Shown here piece after piece: positions 1 through 5,350 of a stretch of DNA of 9,922 bases. The DNA is from Chloroflexota bacterium. Lineage in GTDB: Bacteria; Chloroflexota; Anaerolineae; Anaerolineales; Anaerolineaceae. Made by a program: the position numbers and the translations under genes. Location of the stretch: NCBI GenBank assembly GCA_012797215.1, contig JAAZPN010000212.1, positions 1 through 9,922 of the forward strand, written 5' to 3'. How positions within the stretch are numbered: position 1 is the stretch's first letter; each line of letters begins with the position of its first letter. Under the pieces are notes generated by a model, which did not search any database, was not told where the DNA came from, and was given only the letters and a program-made list of their open reading frames with translations.

Positions 1-45
1 GTTTATGGAGGCAAAATCCACATCGTTCGAGGCCAATGGTTGTAA
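1..45 (+). CDS. Possible 3' end of an upstream gene (partial)
   Basis: Reading from base 1 in frame 1 gives 14 sense codons (VYGGKIHIVRGQWL) and then TAA at 43-45. The composition is plausible for the C-terminal end of a protein. It lies just before the promoter that serves rho. The other two plus frames also stop early or give less protein-like sequence. The fragment is too short to name, and it may simply be non-coding. Confidence 0.3.
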   Translation, partial: VYGGKIHIVRGQWL

Positions 46-58
46 GCCTTGACAAGAG

Positions 59-86
59 TTGCACGTTTTAAGAAAGATGTTATAAT
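59..86 (+). promoter_or_regulatory. Extended -10 promoter for rho
   Basis: A perfect TATAAT at 81-86 is preceded by TG at 78-79, giving the extended -10 form TGnTATAAT. A weak -35 (TTGCAC, 59-64) sits 16 bases upstream. Transcription would start near 93, leaving a leader of about 180 bases before the rho ATG. No other promoter this good is seen before rho. Confidence 0.7.
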
Positions 87-126
87 CGAATTACTCATCA
101 TTAACCATTACTTAGAAAGTTTTAGG

Positions 127-145
127 GCTCTTCATCAGGAAGAGC
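127..145 (+). promoter_or_regulatory. Hairpin in the rho leader
   Basis: GCTCTTC (127-133) and GAAGAGC (139-145) form a perfect 7-bp stem with a 5-base loop. No T-run follows, so this is not an intrinsic terminator. It lies in the predicted 5' untranslated region of rho. Rho genes in several bacteria are autoregulated through their leaders, so a regulatory role is possible but is inferred from position only. Confidence 0.35.
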
Positions 146-273
146 GAAATCCCTCATCACATTGAAATGTCATTTATTCAAAAATTGATAATCTACTGGA
201 CAGTTTTATTACCGTCGAATTAATCGTAGGGCATACTAAGCAACCGCATTTTTTGGCATTTTAAAAGGAAAAC

Positions 274-1545
274 ATGGATATTTTTGATCTGGAAAAGAAA
301 TCACTGAAGGAATTGCGGCGCATGGCCGAGGACTTGAATTTTCCAAAGCCGATCCGCCTGAAGCGTGAAGGGCTGATTGTAAAGCTTGCCCAGTCATTAG
401 CTGAACAAGAAGGTCTGGAGATGCGCGGCGGCGTTCTGGAAATTATGAACGAAGGCATCGGGTTCCTGCGCTCCAATTATCGGATCGGCCCTGAGGATGT
501 GTACGTGTCGCAGGCACAGCTGCGCCGATACGACCTGCGTTCGGGGGATCTCGTAATCGGACATGTCCGCCCTCCGAGAGAATCCGAGCGGCACTTTGGG
601 CTGTTAAAAGTGGAATCAATCAACGGCCTTTCACCAGATGAAGCCCGCAAACGCGTTCGCTTTGAAGCCCTCACCCCAATTTTCCCAAATTACCGGCTAA
701 ATCTGGAACATGACCCGAAAAACCTTTCCACGCGTATGATTAACCTGATCGCGCCAATAGGCGGCGGTCAGCGCGCGATGATCGTCTCGCCACCTAAGGC
801 CGGCAAGACCACCATCCTGAAAGACATCGCCAACGCAATCGCAGTCAACCATCCGCAAGTCCGCCAGATCATGTCGCTCATTGGTGAGCGCCCTGAAGAA
901 GTAACGGACATGGACCGTTCGGTGGAAGCAGAAGTTATTGCCAGTACTTTTGATGAACCAGTCAACGCCCATGTGCGCATGGCGGAAATCGCGCTGGATC
1001 GCGCAAAGCGCCTGGTGGAAAACGGACTGGATGTGGTTATTCTGTTGGATTCCCTAACCCGCCTGGCACGTGCCTATAACATGGTAGTAAATCCCTCCGG
1101 GCGCACGCTTTCCGGCGGTATGGATCCTTCCGCGCTGTATCCGCCAAAACGTTTCTTTGGAGCCGCGCGCAACCTCGAAGACGGCGGCAGCCTGACCATC
1201 ATCGCGACGGCCATGGTGGATACCGGTTCGCGTTTGGATGATGTCGTATACGAAGAATTCAAGGGCACCGGCAACATGGAACTGCACCTTTCCCGCCGTC
1301 TGCAAGAACGCCGCATCTTCCCCGCGATTGATATTGAGCGGTCTTCCACCCGGCGTGAGGAGTTATTGTTGGAACGTGAGACGCTCCAACGAGCCTGGTT
1401 AATGCGGCGCATGTACCTGCAAATGGTAGCAAACCCACCCCAAGGGGCGGGCATGGATACCGCGGTGGCAACCGAAGCCATTCTCCAGCGTATGGAAAAG
1501 TCAAAAACTAACGCGGAGTTTCTTGAAAGTCTGACCGATAATTAA
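274..1545 (+). CDS. rho: Transcription termination factor Rho
   Basis: This is the ATP-dependent hexameric RNA helicase that ends transcription at Rho-dependent sites in the cytoplasm. The 423 residues match the usual family length. An N-terminal Rho_N helical region (about 1-45) is followed by a cold-shock-like RNA-binding domain with the RNP1-type stretch GIGFLRS. The RecA-like motor has Walker A at PPKAGKTT (173-180) and Walker B at VVILLD, ending in D259. The secondary RNA-binding elements are kept: the Q-loop region around GGMDPSALYPPKRFFGAARN, and the R-loop within EEFKGTGNMELHLSR. The ATG follows AAAAGGA with good spacing. The catalytic glutamate is kept (E205, equivalent to E. coli E211), but the residue before it is Gly204 where E. 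coli has Asp210. The next gene begins 27 bases downstream on the same strand, so the two are probably cotranscribed. Confidence 0.97.
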   Translation: MDIFDLEKKSLKELRRMAEDLNFPKPIRLKREGLIVKLAQSLAEQEGLEMRGGVLEIMNEGIGFLRSNYRIGPEDVYVSQAQLRRYDLRSGDLVIGHVRPPRESERHFGLLKVESINGLSPDEARKRVRFEALTPIFPNYRLNLEHDPKNLSTRMINLIAPIGGGQRAMIVSPPKAGKTTILKDIANAIAVNHPQVRQIMSLIGERPEEVTDMDRSVEAEVIASTFDEPVNAHVRMAEIALDRAKRLVENGLDVVILLDSLTRLARAYNMVVNPSGRTLSGGMDPSALYPPKRFFGAARNLEDGGSLTIIATAMVDTGSRLDDVVYEEFKGTGNMELHLSRRLQERRIFPAIDIERSSTRREELLLERETLQRAWLMRRMYLQMVANPPQGAGMDTAVATEAILQRMEKSKTNAEFLESLTDN

Positions 1546-1572
1546 TCGGCAGTCAGAATATTTAGAGGAAAC

Positions 1573-2667
1573 ATGACAGAGCAAAACCAAAGCCCAAAAC
1601 AGGGCGGTCTGCGACAGCGGAGCCTGATATCCTGGGTTCTCACCGCGCTGATTTGCGCCGGGCTGATTTCTGTGCTGGCATGGCAGCCAAAACTCGCCCG
1701 GTCGATGGCGGAATACAATCTGCCGCAGTCCACCGAGGAGCCAGAGGCTTTTGAGAGCCTTAGCGGCGCGGCACTGCAAAGCACGCCGCAATTTACGCTT
1801 GCCCCTACCCAGGAAGTATTAATCAGAGAGCCAAACCCTTACACCGAAATTGACACGAGTCTTCGCACCAGCGCGGTGGAATATACAGTCACCGAAGGCG
1901 ATTCAGTGTTTAGCATCGCGCAATACTTTGATATTTCACCAGAAACGCTGCTGTGGTCCAATTATGATGTATTAAGCGATAATCCGCACGAGTTGTCGAT
2001 TGGACAGGTCCTGAAAATTCCGCCTACAAACGGCATCTGGTACAAATGGACCTCCAAGGACACGCTCGAAAAGGTGGCCGCCAAGTTTTCCGTGACGGTG
2101 GACGATATCAAGCTGTATGTGGGCAATAACCTGGACTTGAGCAATCCCGTAATTGAGGCGGGACAATTTGTCATGGTGCCCGGCGGACAGCGCGAGTATA
2201 TGCAGTGGGTTATCCCAGAAATTCCACGCGGCGCGGCAGGCGTTGCTACCTCACCGTTCTTCCAATGCGACACAAGTGGGATGTACTACGGCGGCAGCGG
2301 GTACTTCATCTGGCCTTCCGCGGTGCACACAATTTCCGGCAATAACTACTGGTCGGGTCATCTGGCTATCGATATCGGTGCTGGAATGGGTTCGCCCATT
2401 TACGCGGCGGACAGCGGCGTGGTGGTCTACGCGGGCTGGATGAACGGCGGTTATGGCAATGTCGTGATTATCGACCACAATAATGGGTATGTGACGGTCT
2501 ATGCTCACCTAAGCGCGATTTATGTAAATTGCGGCAATGCTGCTTCGCAGGGCATGCAAATTGGGTCGGCCGGCAGCACAGGGAATTCCACCGGAGCGCA
2601 CTTGCACTTTGAGATTAGGTACATGGGCGGTTTTATCAATCCGCTGACGGTCCTGCCGTTCGGATGA
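1573..2667 (+). CDS. Membrane-anchored LysM / M23 metallopeptidase
   Basis: This is a probable peptidoglycan endopeptidase or a regulator of wall hydrolysis, held outside the membrane. A short basic N-terminus is followed by one hydrophobic segment (about 18-37), most likely an uncleaved anchor, and a low-complexity linker. Two LysM-like peptidoglycan-binding modules follow (about 102-150 and 156-203). The C-terminal LytM/M23 domain keeps the zinc ligands H263 and D267 (HLAID) and H345, and the catalytic histidines H312 (YAHLS) and H343 (HLHFE). It is therefore likely to be active, unlike EnvC/NlpD-type degenerate forms. The ATG follows AGAGGA (1565-1570). The gene directly follows rho and its stop codon overlaps the proposed tRNA promoter. 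The exact substrate bond cannot be told from sequence. Confidence 0.93.
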   Translation: MTEQNQSPKQGGLRQRSLISWVLTALICAGLISVLAWQPKLARSMAEYNLPQSTEEPEAFESLSGAALQSTPQFTLAPTQEVLIREPNPYTEIDTSLRTSAVEYTVTEGDSVFSIAQYFDISPETLLWSNYDVLSDNPHELSIGQVLKIPPTNGIWYKWTSKDTLEKVAAKFSVTVDDIKLYVGNNLDLSNPVIEAGQFVMVPGGQREYMQWVIPEIPRGAAGVATSPFFQCDTSGMYYGGSGYFIWPSAVHTISGNNYWSGHLAIDIGAGMGSPIYAADSGVVVYAGWMNGGYGNVVIIDHNNGYVTVYAHLSAIYVNCGNAASQGMQIGSAGSTGNSTGAHLHFEIRYMGGFINPLTVLPFG

Positions 2668-2673
2668 TATAAT
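2644..2673 (+). promoter_or_regulatory. Promoter of tRNA-Arg inside the end of the M23 gene
   Basis: TATAAT (2668-2673) preceded by TG at 2665-2666 makes a perfect extended -10. The TG belongs to the TGA stop codon of the peptidase gene. A -35-like CTGACG (2644-2649, 4 of 6 matches) lies 18 bases upstream within coding sequence. The tRNA 5' end is 10 bases after the -10 box, so initiation would fall only a few bases before the mature tRNA. Confidence 0.65.
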
Positions 2674-2683
2674 CAGCGCGCAA

Positions 2684-2757
2684 GCTCCAGTAGCTCAAAT
2701 GGACAGAGCAAGGCACTCCTAACGCCTAGGTTGGGGGTTCGATTCCCTCCTGGGGCA
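2684..2757 (+). tRNA. tRNA-Arg (anticodon CCT)
   Basis: A full cloverleaf can be folded. The acceptor stem GCTCCAG (2684-2690) pairs with CTGGGGC (2750-2756), with discriminator A2757. The D stem is GCTC/GAGC. The anticodon arm is 2711-2727 with loop CTCCTAA, placing anticodon CCT at 2718-2720. The T arm is GGGGG-TTCGATT-CCCTC. Arginine identity is supported by the C at the middle anticodon position and by an A after the GG of the D loop. It reads the AGG codon. The last anticodon-stem pair is an A-C mismatch (2715/2723) and the T stem has one G-U pair. The 3' CCA is not encoded. The gene lies after the M23 gene and is tail-to-tail with the minus-strand gene beyond. Confidence 0.93.
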
Positions 2758-2769
2758 TGAAAACACGTT

Positions 2770-2797
2770 ATTCAGGCAGCCCAACAGCTGCCTGAAT
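2770..2797 (+). terminator. Strong hairpin after the tRNA gene
   Basis: ATTCAGGCAGC (2770-2780) and GCTGCCTGAAT (2787-2797) form a perfect 11-bp stem with a 6-base loop. It starts 13 bases after the tRNA. The following bases (CATTTAAC) are not a real T-run, so it may act as a 3' processing or stability hairpin, or as a weak terminator, rather than a classical intrinsic terminator. Confidence 0.55.
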
Positions 2798-2988
2798 CAT
2801 TTAACTGTAAAACATGGAGCAATTTGGCAGCCAACAACAGCACTTTTAAAGTTTTGCGTGTAGCCTTTGAAACGCAATTTGAAAGCTGCGAAATTTCAGC
2901 GGCTAAGGTTTTCAGCCGCCGATTATCACGCGTGCACGGATTTTTTCAGTAAGCTGACGAATAAAAAAGGTTGAAGATCCATCCCCAT
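2798..2988. other. Intergenic stretch between convergent units
   Basis: No credible gene is seen here. It holds a 6-bp hairpin GCGGCT/AGCCGC (2899-2904 and 2914-2919) and overlapping palindromes CACGCGTG and CGTGCACG (2927-2938), followed shortly by six T (2941-2946). These may help stop plus-strand transcription coming from the rho-tRNA side. The stems are small, so the assignment is weak. Confidence 0.35.
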
Positions 2989-3014
2989 AAAAAAAACCTC
3001 TCCCGCGGGAGAGG
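2989..3014 (-). terminator. Intrinsic terminator of the 136-residue protein gene
   Basis: The self-complementary run CCTCTCCC-GC-GGGAGAGG (2997-3014) is flanked on its plus-strand left side by eight A (2989-2996). Read on the minus strand this is a GC-rich hairpin followed by eight T. It starts 8 bases after the stop codon at 3023. It is a textbook Rho-independent terminator. Confidence 0.88.
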
Positions 3015-3022
3015 CACATTAT

Positions 3023-3433
3023 CTAGAAAGGTAAATCGTCAGACTCGTCTTCGTCAAAGTCATCCTCATCGCCCAGGTTGAGGTCTTCGTCTGTCTGTAT
3101 GCTTTCCTCAAGGTCCCGTCGCACCCAGAGCTGAAGGATGTCACCTTCTTCCACAGTCAGCGCCTGGGCCGCAATGATAAGCGCTTCCTTTCTCAGCCCG
3201 ATTTCGTCGCGATACTCCAGGAACATGGTTTGTTTCTGCTTCCAGGCGCGCGTGCAGCGCTCCAGAAGAGCCTGGCTGTTGAATGAGCGCACGCTTGTGG
3301 TCGCGACCCGATAAAGCAGGGGGCCTTCCAAAACACCTGCTGTCCAGGCGGAAGCGCTGCCTTCTTCTTGCGAGTCCTCGATCAGGTCGAAGTCCGGTGT
3401 TGGACCTTCAATGATGGTGATTTTGTTGTCCAT
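3023..3433 (-). CDS. Unknown 136-residue protein with SSB-like acidic tail
   Basis: I do not recognise the family. The protein is cytosolic by appearance, with no signal peptide or membrane segment. Residues 1-25 are acidic. A central region (about 53-106) reads as an amphipathic helix (ALLERCTRAWKQ) followed by strand-like stretches (MFLEYRDE, KEALIIAAQAL, DILQLWVRRDL), so it is a small folded core. Residues 114-136 are very acidic (13 of 23 are D or E) and the chain ends in DDLPF. That is the kind of C-terminal tip by which bacterial single-stranded-DNA-binding proteins dock repair partners. I see no SSB OB-fold motif before it. The start is supported by GGAG 4-5 bases before the ATG. It is a single-gene unit with its own terminator. 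A divergent DNA-repair or replication accessory protein is an inference only. Confidence 0.8.
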   Translation of the reverse strand: MDNKITIIEGPTPDFDLIEDSQEEGSASAWTAGVLEGPLLYRVATTSVRSFNSQALLERCTRAWKQKQTMFLEYRDEIGLRKEALIIAAQALTVEEGDILQLWVRRDLEESIQTDEDLNLGDEDDFDEDESDDLPF

Positions 3434-3448
3434 GATTCTCCAGGCGCT

Positions 3449-3457
3449 ATGATACCA
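3449..3457 (-). promoter_or_regulatory. Possible extended -10 for the 136-residue protein gene
   Basis: On the minus strand this reads TGGTATCAT, an extended -10 with 5 of 6 matches to TATAAT. No clear -35 is seen 16-18 bases upstream. The implied start site near 3442 would leave a leader of under ten bases, beginning next to the GGAG ribosome site, so the call is tentative. Confidence 0.35.
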
Positions 3458-3514
3458 TAAACGACAAGAAAAATTGGGGGCAGATTCTCGGGATTGTTAG
3501 GTGTGAAGACAGCC

Positions 3515-3553
3515 AAAAACGGGCTGATAGTTTTAGCTGATCAACCCGTTTTT
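3515..3553 (-). terminator. Terminator hairpin of the repeat-protein gene
   Basis: AAAAACGGG (3515-3523) and CCCGTTTTT (3545-3553) are perfect complements, with a further inner pairing TGAT/ATCA (3525-3528 and 3540-3543). The A and T runs lie in the arms, so the element could act in either direction. It begins 15 bases after the minus-strand stop at 3569 and also insulates the upstream side of the 136-residue protein gene. Confidence 0.75.
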
Positions 3554-3568
3554 AGATCCAAATTTTGC

Positions 3569-4600
3569 TTAGTTCGCGGTGTTGTTCCAGAACCAGTTAT
3601 AGGCGTAGTAGTAATCACCCTGCAGGCGGATCGAGATTCGCTGCAAACCGATCAAGTCCGAAGGGATGTCATAGGTAGCGGTCAGGGTGCCGCCTTCGCC
3701 AGTTTCCAAAGTTGCGACTTCAATGCCGCCGATACCGCGCGTCCACATCTTGCCCATCAATACCTTGAACTCATAATCCTTGGGAAGGTTGTAGGCTTTG
3801 ATGGTGACTTTGCTGTCTTTCACGACAGATTCGATAAAGAAGTACGGGTAACCGGTGTAGCCGTCCGAGGGTGGTACAGGCGGTTCGCTGCCGGTGTTAT
3901 TCCAGAACCAGTTGTAGGCAAAGTAGCCGCCAGTGCCTTCCAGACGGATCGAAACGCGTTCATCGCTGGCCAGCTCGGCAGGGATGTCAAAGGTGGCTTC
4001 AAAGCTGCCGCCGTCGCCGGAGTTCAGTTTAGCAACTTCAATACCCTTGATGCCGCGCGTCCACATCTTGCCCATCAGAACTGTGAATTCTACGTTCTTA
4101 GGGAAGTTGTAGGTGTGGATGGTGACATCTTCACCTTTCACTACACTGACAATCGAAAAGGTGGGAATATTGCCGCAGCCGCAGTCTGGAGTTTGTTCAT
4201 CCGGCTCGGTTGGTTCCGGCCATGTGCCGCTGGCATCGTTCCAGAACCAGTTGTACGCAAAGTAGGGATTATCTGTACCCTGGGCGCGGATAGCAATTTG
4301 TGCCCGTCCCTTTAGCGCGGCGGGGATGTTGAAGGTTGCTGTGAACGCGCCGCCTTCACCCGAATTAAAGGTTGCCACCTCAATTCCGCCGATGCCTTTC
4401 GTGCCTATTTCGCCCATCAGAACCTTGAAGTTCTTGTTGGCAGGCATATCCTTGGTGAGAATTGTTACGCTGACGTCTTTTTCCACCGCTGAGATGGAGA
4501 AAGTTGGGTAAGTGGAAGCTTGCACTCTGCCAACCCCCAAAAACAGGGAAAGCACGAGAACGAGTGCCGCTGCTTGTAAAACAAGACGATGCTTTTTCAT
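3569..4600 (-). CDS. Secreted protein with three ~92-residue tandem repeats
   Basis: The function is unknown. Residues 1-28 form a classical Sec signal peptide: MKKHR, a hydrophobic core, then a VQA cleavage site. The rest is three copies of one domain at about 31-123, 145-236 and 251-342. Each begins (Y/I)P-x-F-x-I with strand-like alternation, carries a conserved block of the form VLMGxMxTxGIxGIEVA, then a SGxGGxxxATxxIP segment, and closes on AYNWFWN. Linkers are rich in Pro, Glu and Thr (124-144, also holding a CGC motif at 140-142) and in Pro, Ser and Gly (237-250). No anchor or enzyme motif is seen, so the protein is probably exported and soluble or wall-associated, perhaps adhesive or binding. 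The ATG follows AGGAG (4606-4610). It has its own promoters and terminator. Confidence 0.9.
   Translation of the reverse strand: MKKHRLVLQAAALVLVLSLFLGVGRVQASTYPTFSISAVEKDVSVTILTKDMPANKNFKVLMGEIGTKGIGGIEVATFNSGEGGAFTATFNIPAALKGRAQIAIRAQGTDNPYFAYNWFWNDASGTWPEPTEPDEQTPDCGCGNIPTFSIVSVVKGEDVTIHTYNFPKNVEFTVLMGKMWTRGIKGIEVAKLNSGDGGSFEATFDIPAELASDERVSIRLEGTGGYFAYNWFWNNTGSEPPVPPSDGYTGYPYFFIESVVKDSKVTIKAYNLPKDYEFKVLMGKMWTRGIGGIEVATLETGEGGTLTATYDIPSDLIGLQRISIRLQGDYYYAYNWFWNNTAN
3575..3850 (-). repeat. Repeat 3 of the secreted protein
   Basis: This encodes residues 251-342. It shares with repeat 2 the nearly identical core VLMGKMWTRGI and the closing YAYNWFWNN, which makes repeats 2 and 3 the closest pair. 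Confidence 0.85.
3893..4168 (-). repeat. Repeat 2 of the secreted protein
   Basis: This encodes residues 145-236, with the core VLMGKMWTRGIKGIEVA and the end YFAYNWFWNN. It follows the CGC-containing linker. Confidence 0.85.
4232..4510 (-). repeat. Repeat 1 of the secreted protein
   Basis: This encodes residues 31-123. It is the most diverged copy: the core is VLMGEIGTKGIGGIEVA, lacking the Met-Trp of the other two, and the end is YFAYNWFWND. Confidence 0.85.
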
Positions 4601-4677
4601 TTTTTCTCCTTCGACAATGCTCGGGCCAAAAGTGTTAATTAACCCGAATTTCAGTATATCACTCGGACTCAGGACGC

Positions 4678-4706
4678 ATTATAGGTTGGAAAAGTTCCAC
4701 TTTAAA
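4678..4706 (-). promoter_or_regulatory. Proximal promoter of the repeat-protein gene
   Basis: Read on the minus strand, TTTAAA (4701-4706) is followed after 17 bases by a perfect TATAAT (4678-4683). The -35 overlaps a short inverted repeat, CACTTT-N4-AAAGTG (4698-4713), which could be an operator. The start site would lie about 70 bases before the ATG. Confidence 0.6.
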
Positions 4707-4720
4707 GAAAGTGTTTACAG

Positions 4721-4748
4721 ATTATAGCATTTTCGTAGTCTGAATCAA
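4721..4748 (-). promoter_or_regulatory. Distal promoter of the repeat-protein gene
   Basis: Read on the minus strand, TTGATT (4743-4748) and TATAAT (4721-4726) are separated by 16 bases, with TG placed to make an extended -10 (TGCTATAAT). This is the stronger of two promoters in tandem, about 40 bases upstream of the other. Confidence 0.65.
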
Positions 4749-4775
4749 ATATTTGTTATCGGTTTGGGTAGAAAT

Positions 4776-4811
4776 AAATCAAAAAGCACCTGAAAAGGTG
4801 CTTTTTGATTT
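4776..4811 (-). terminator. Terminator of hsp20
   Basis: AAATCAAAAAGCACCT (4776-4791) and AGGTGCTTTTTGATTT (4796-4811) form a perfect 16-bp stem around a 4-base loop. Both orientations have GC pairs at the top and a run of five T in the descending arm, so it looks bidirectional. On the minus strand it lies 11 bases after the hsp20 stop and insulates the promoters of the next gene. Confidence 0.85.
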
Positions 4812-4822
4812 CAGGACTCCGA

Positions 4823-5239
4823 TTACTTTTGCGTAATCTTGATGGACTTTGGTTTGGCTTCTTCTGCCTTGGGGATGTTCAGGGTCAGAATGCCGCTGTC
4901 GAGCGTCGCTTCCACCTTGCTGCTGTCCAGCGGAGTGGGAAGCGAAATCACGCGGTGGAAGCGGCCGGCGGGCAGTTCTGCCAGCAGATACTCAGTACGC
5001 GCGTCCCGTTCCAGCTTCACTTGACCGCTGATCGTCACAACTTCGTTCACAATCTGGATATCCACGTCCTCAGCGCTGACGCCGGGCAAATAGGCTCTCA
5101 GCTCATAACCTTCTGGAGTGGCTTTCACGTCCATCGGGAATGAAACTTGGGGTTCAAATTCTCGGTCCAATTCGCTCATCGCGTCGGCAAGCGCCTGCAT
5201 TCTGAACCTGCGGCCGTAGGGGTTTAAATAAAAGGTCAT
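4823..5239 (-). CDS. Small heat-shock protein, Hsp20/alpha-crystallin family
   Basis: This is an ATP-independent holdase chaperone that binds unfolding proteins in the cytoplasm and usually forms large oligomers. An N-terminal arm of about 30 residues precedes the alpha-crystallin domain (about 32-122). That domain contains the typical LPGVSAEDVDI and VTISGQ strands and the late motif SGILTLNIPK (G116-I117-L118). The C-terminal tail carries the I-x-I anchor (I133-K134-I135) used to bind neighbouring dimers. I chose the ATG at 5239 (138 residues) because AAGGAG (5246-5251) lies 6 bases before it. An in-frame ATG at 5257 would place this ribosome site inside the coding sequence. No CIRCE element or clear heat-shock promoter is seen upstream. 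It is divergent from the M23 gene to the right. Confidence 0.95.
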   Translation of the reverse strand: MTFYLNPYGRRFRMQALADAMSELDREFEPQVSFPMDVKATPEGYELRAYLPGVSAEDVDIQIVNEVVTISGQVKLERDARTEYLLAELPAGRFHRVISLPTPLDSSKVEATLDSGILTLNIPKAEEAKPKSIKITQK

Positions 5240-5245
5240 ATCCTG

Positions 5246-5251
5246 CTCCTT
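5246..5251 (-). promoter_or_regulatory. Ribosome binding site deciding the hsp20 start
   Basis: AAGGAG on the minus strand, 6 bases before the ATG at 5239, is a near-perfect site. It argues against the longer reading from the ATG at 5257, which would contain it. Confidence 0.75.
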
Positions 5252-5305
5252 ATACATTTATGATGGTTGTTGTTTTTACTTTAGGCGCTGGATATTTGAT
5301 TTCTG

Positions 5306-5334
5306 TTTACAATATGTTGGCGATTTATTAGAAA
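5306..5334 (+). promoter_or_regulatory. Possible promoter of the second M23 gene
   Basis: TTTACA (5306-5311, 5 of 6 matches) and TAGAAA (5329-5334, 4 of 6) are 17 bases apart in the AT-rich divergent gap with hsp20. The start site would fall near 5341, leaving a leader of about 10 bases. The -10 is weak, so confidence is low. Confidence 0.35.
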
Positions 5335-5350
5335 ACAAAGGATCAAACTG

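Noticed and set aside
49..86. TTGACA at 49-54 as the -35 of the TATAAT at 81-86
   Set aside because: The spacing is 26 bases, far beyond the 16-18 a sigma-70 type promoter uses. The extended -10 explains the site without it.
1074..1481. Minus-strand open frame of 135 codons within rho
   Set aside because: It lies fully inside the well-supported rho gene, is rich in Arg and Ser as antisense frames often are, and matches nothing recognisable.
2684..2757. tRNA-Arg as an attachment site for an integrated element
   Set aside because: No integrase gene and no second copy of the tRNA 3' end were seen in the window; the genes on both sides are housekeeping-like.
3494..4315. Long plus-strand open frame of 273 codons
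   Set aside because: It is antisense to the repeat-protein gene and its own three-fold periodicity mirrors those repeats. It has no convincing ribosome site and begins across the terminator hairpin.
3575..4510. The three repeats as a CRISPR or non-coding repeat array
   Set aside because: The repeat units are about 276 bases, in one reading frame, and diverged at the nucleotide level while conserved in protein, so they are protein domains.
4634..4643. Palindrome GTTAATTAAC as an operator
   Set aside because: It is a short AT-rich palindrome in the leader of the repeat-protein gene, expected fairly often by chance, and nothing else supports regulatory use.
5240..5350. CIRCE or another heat-shock operator before hsp20
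   Set aside because: No TTAGCACTC-N9-GAGTGCTAA element or convincing promoter pair was found on the minus strand in this gap.
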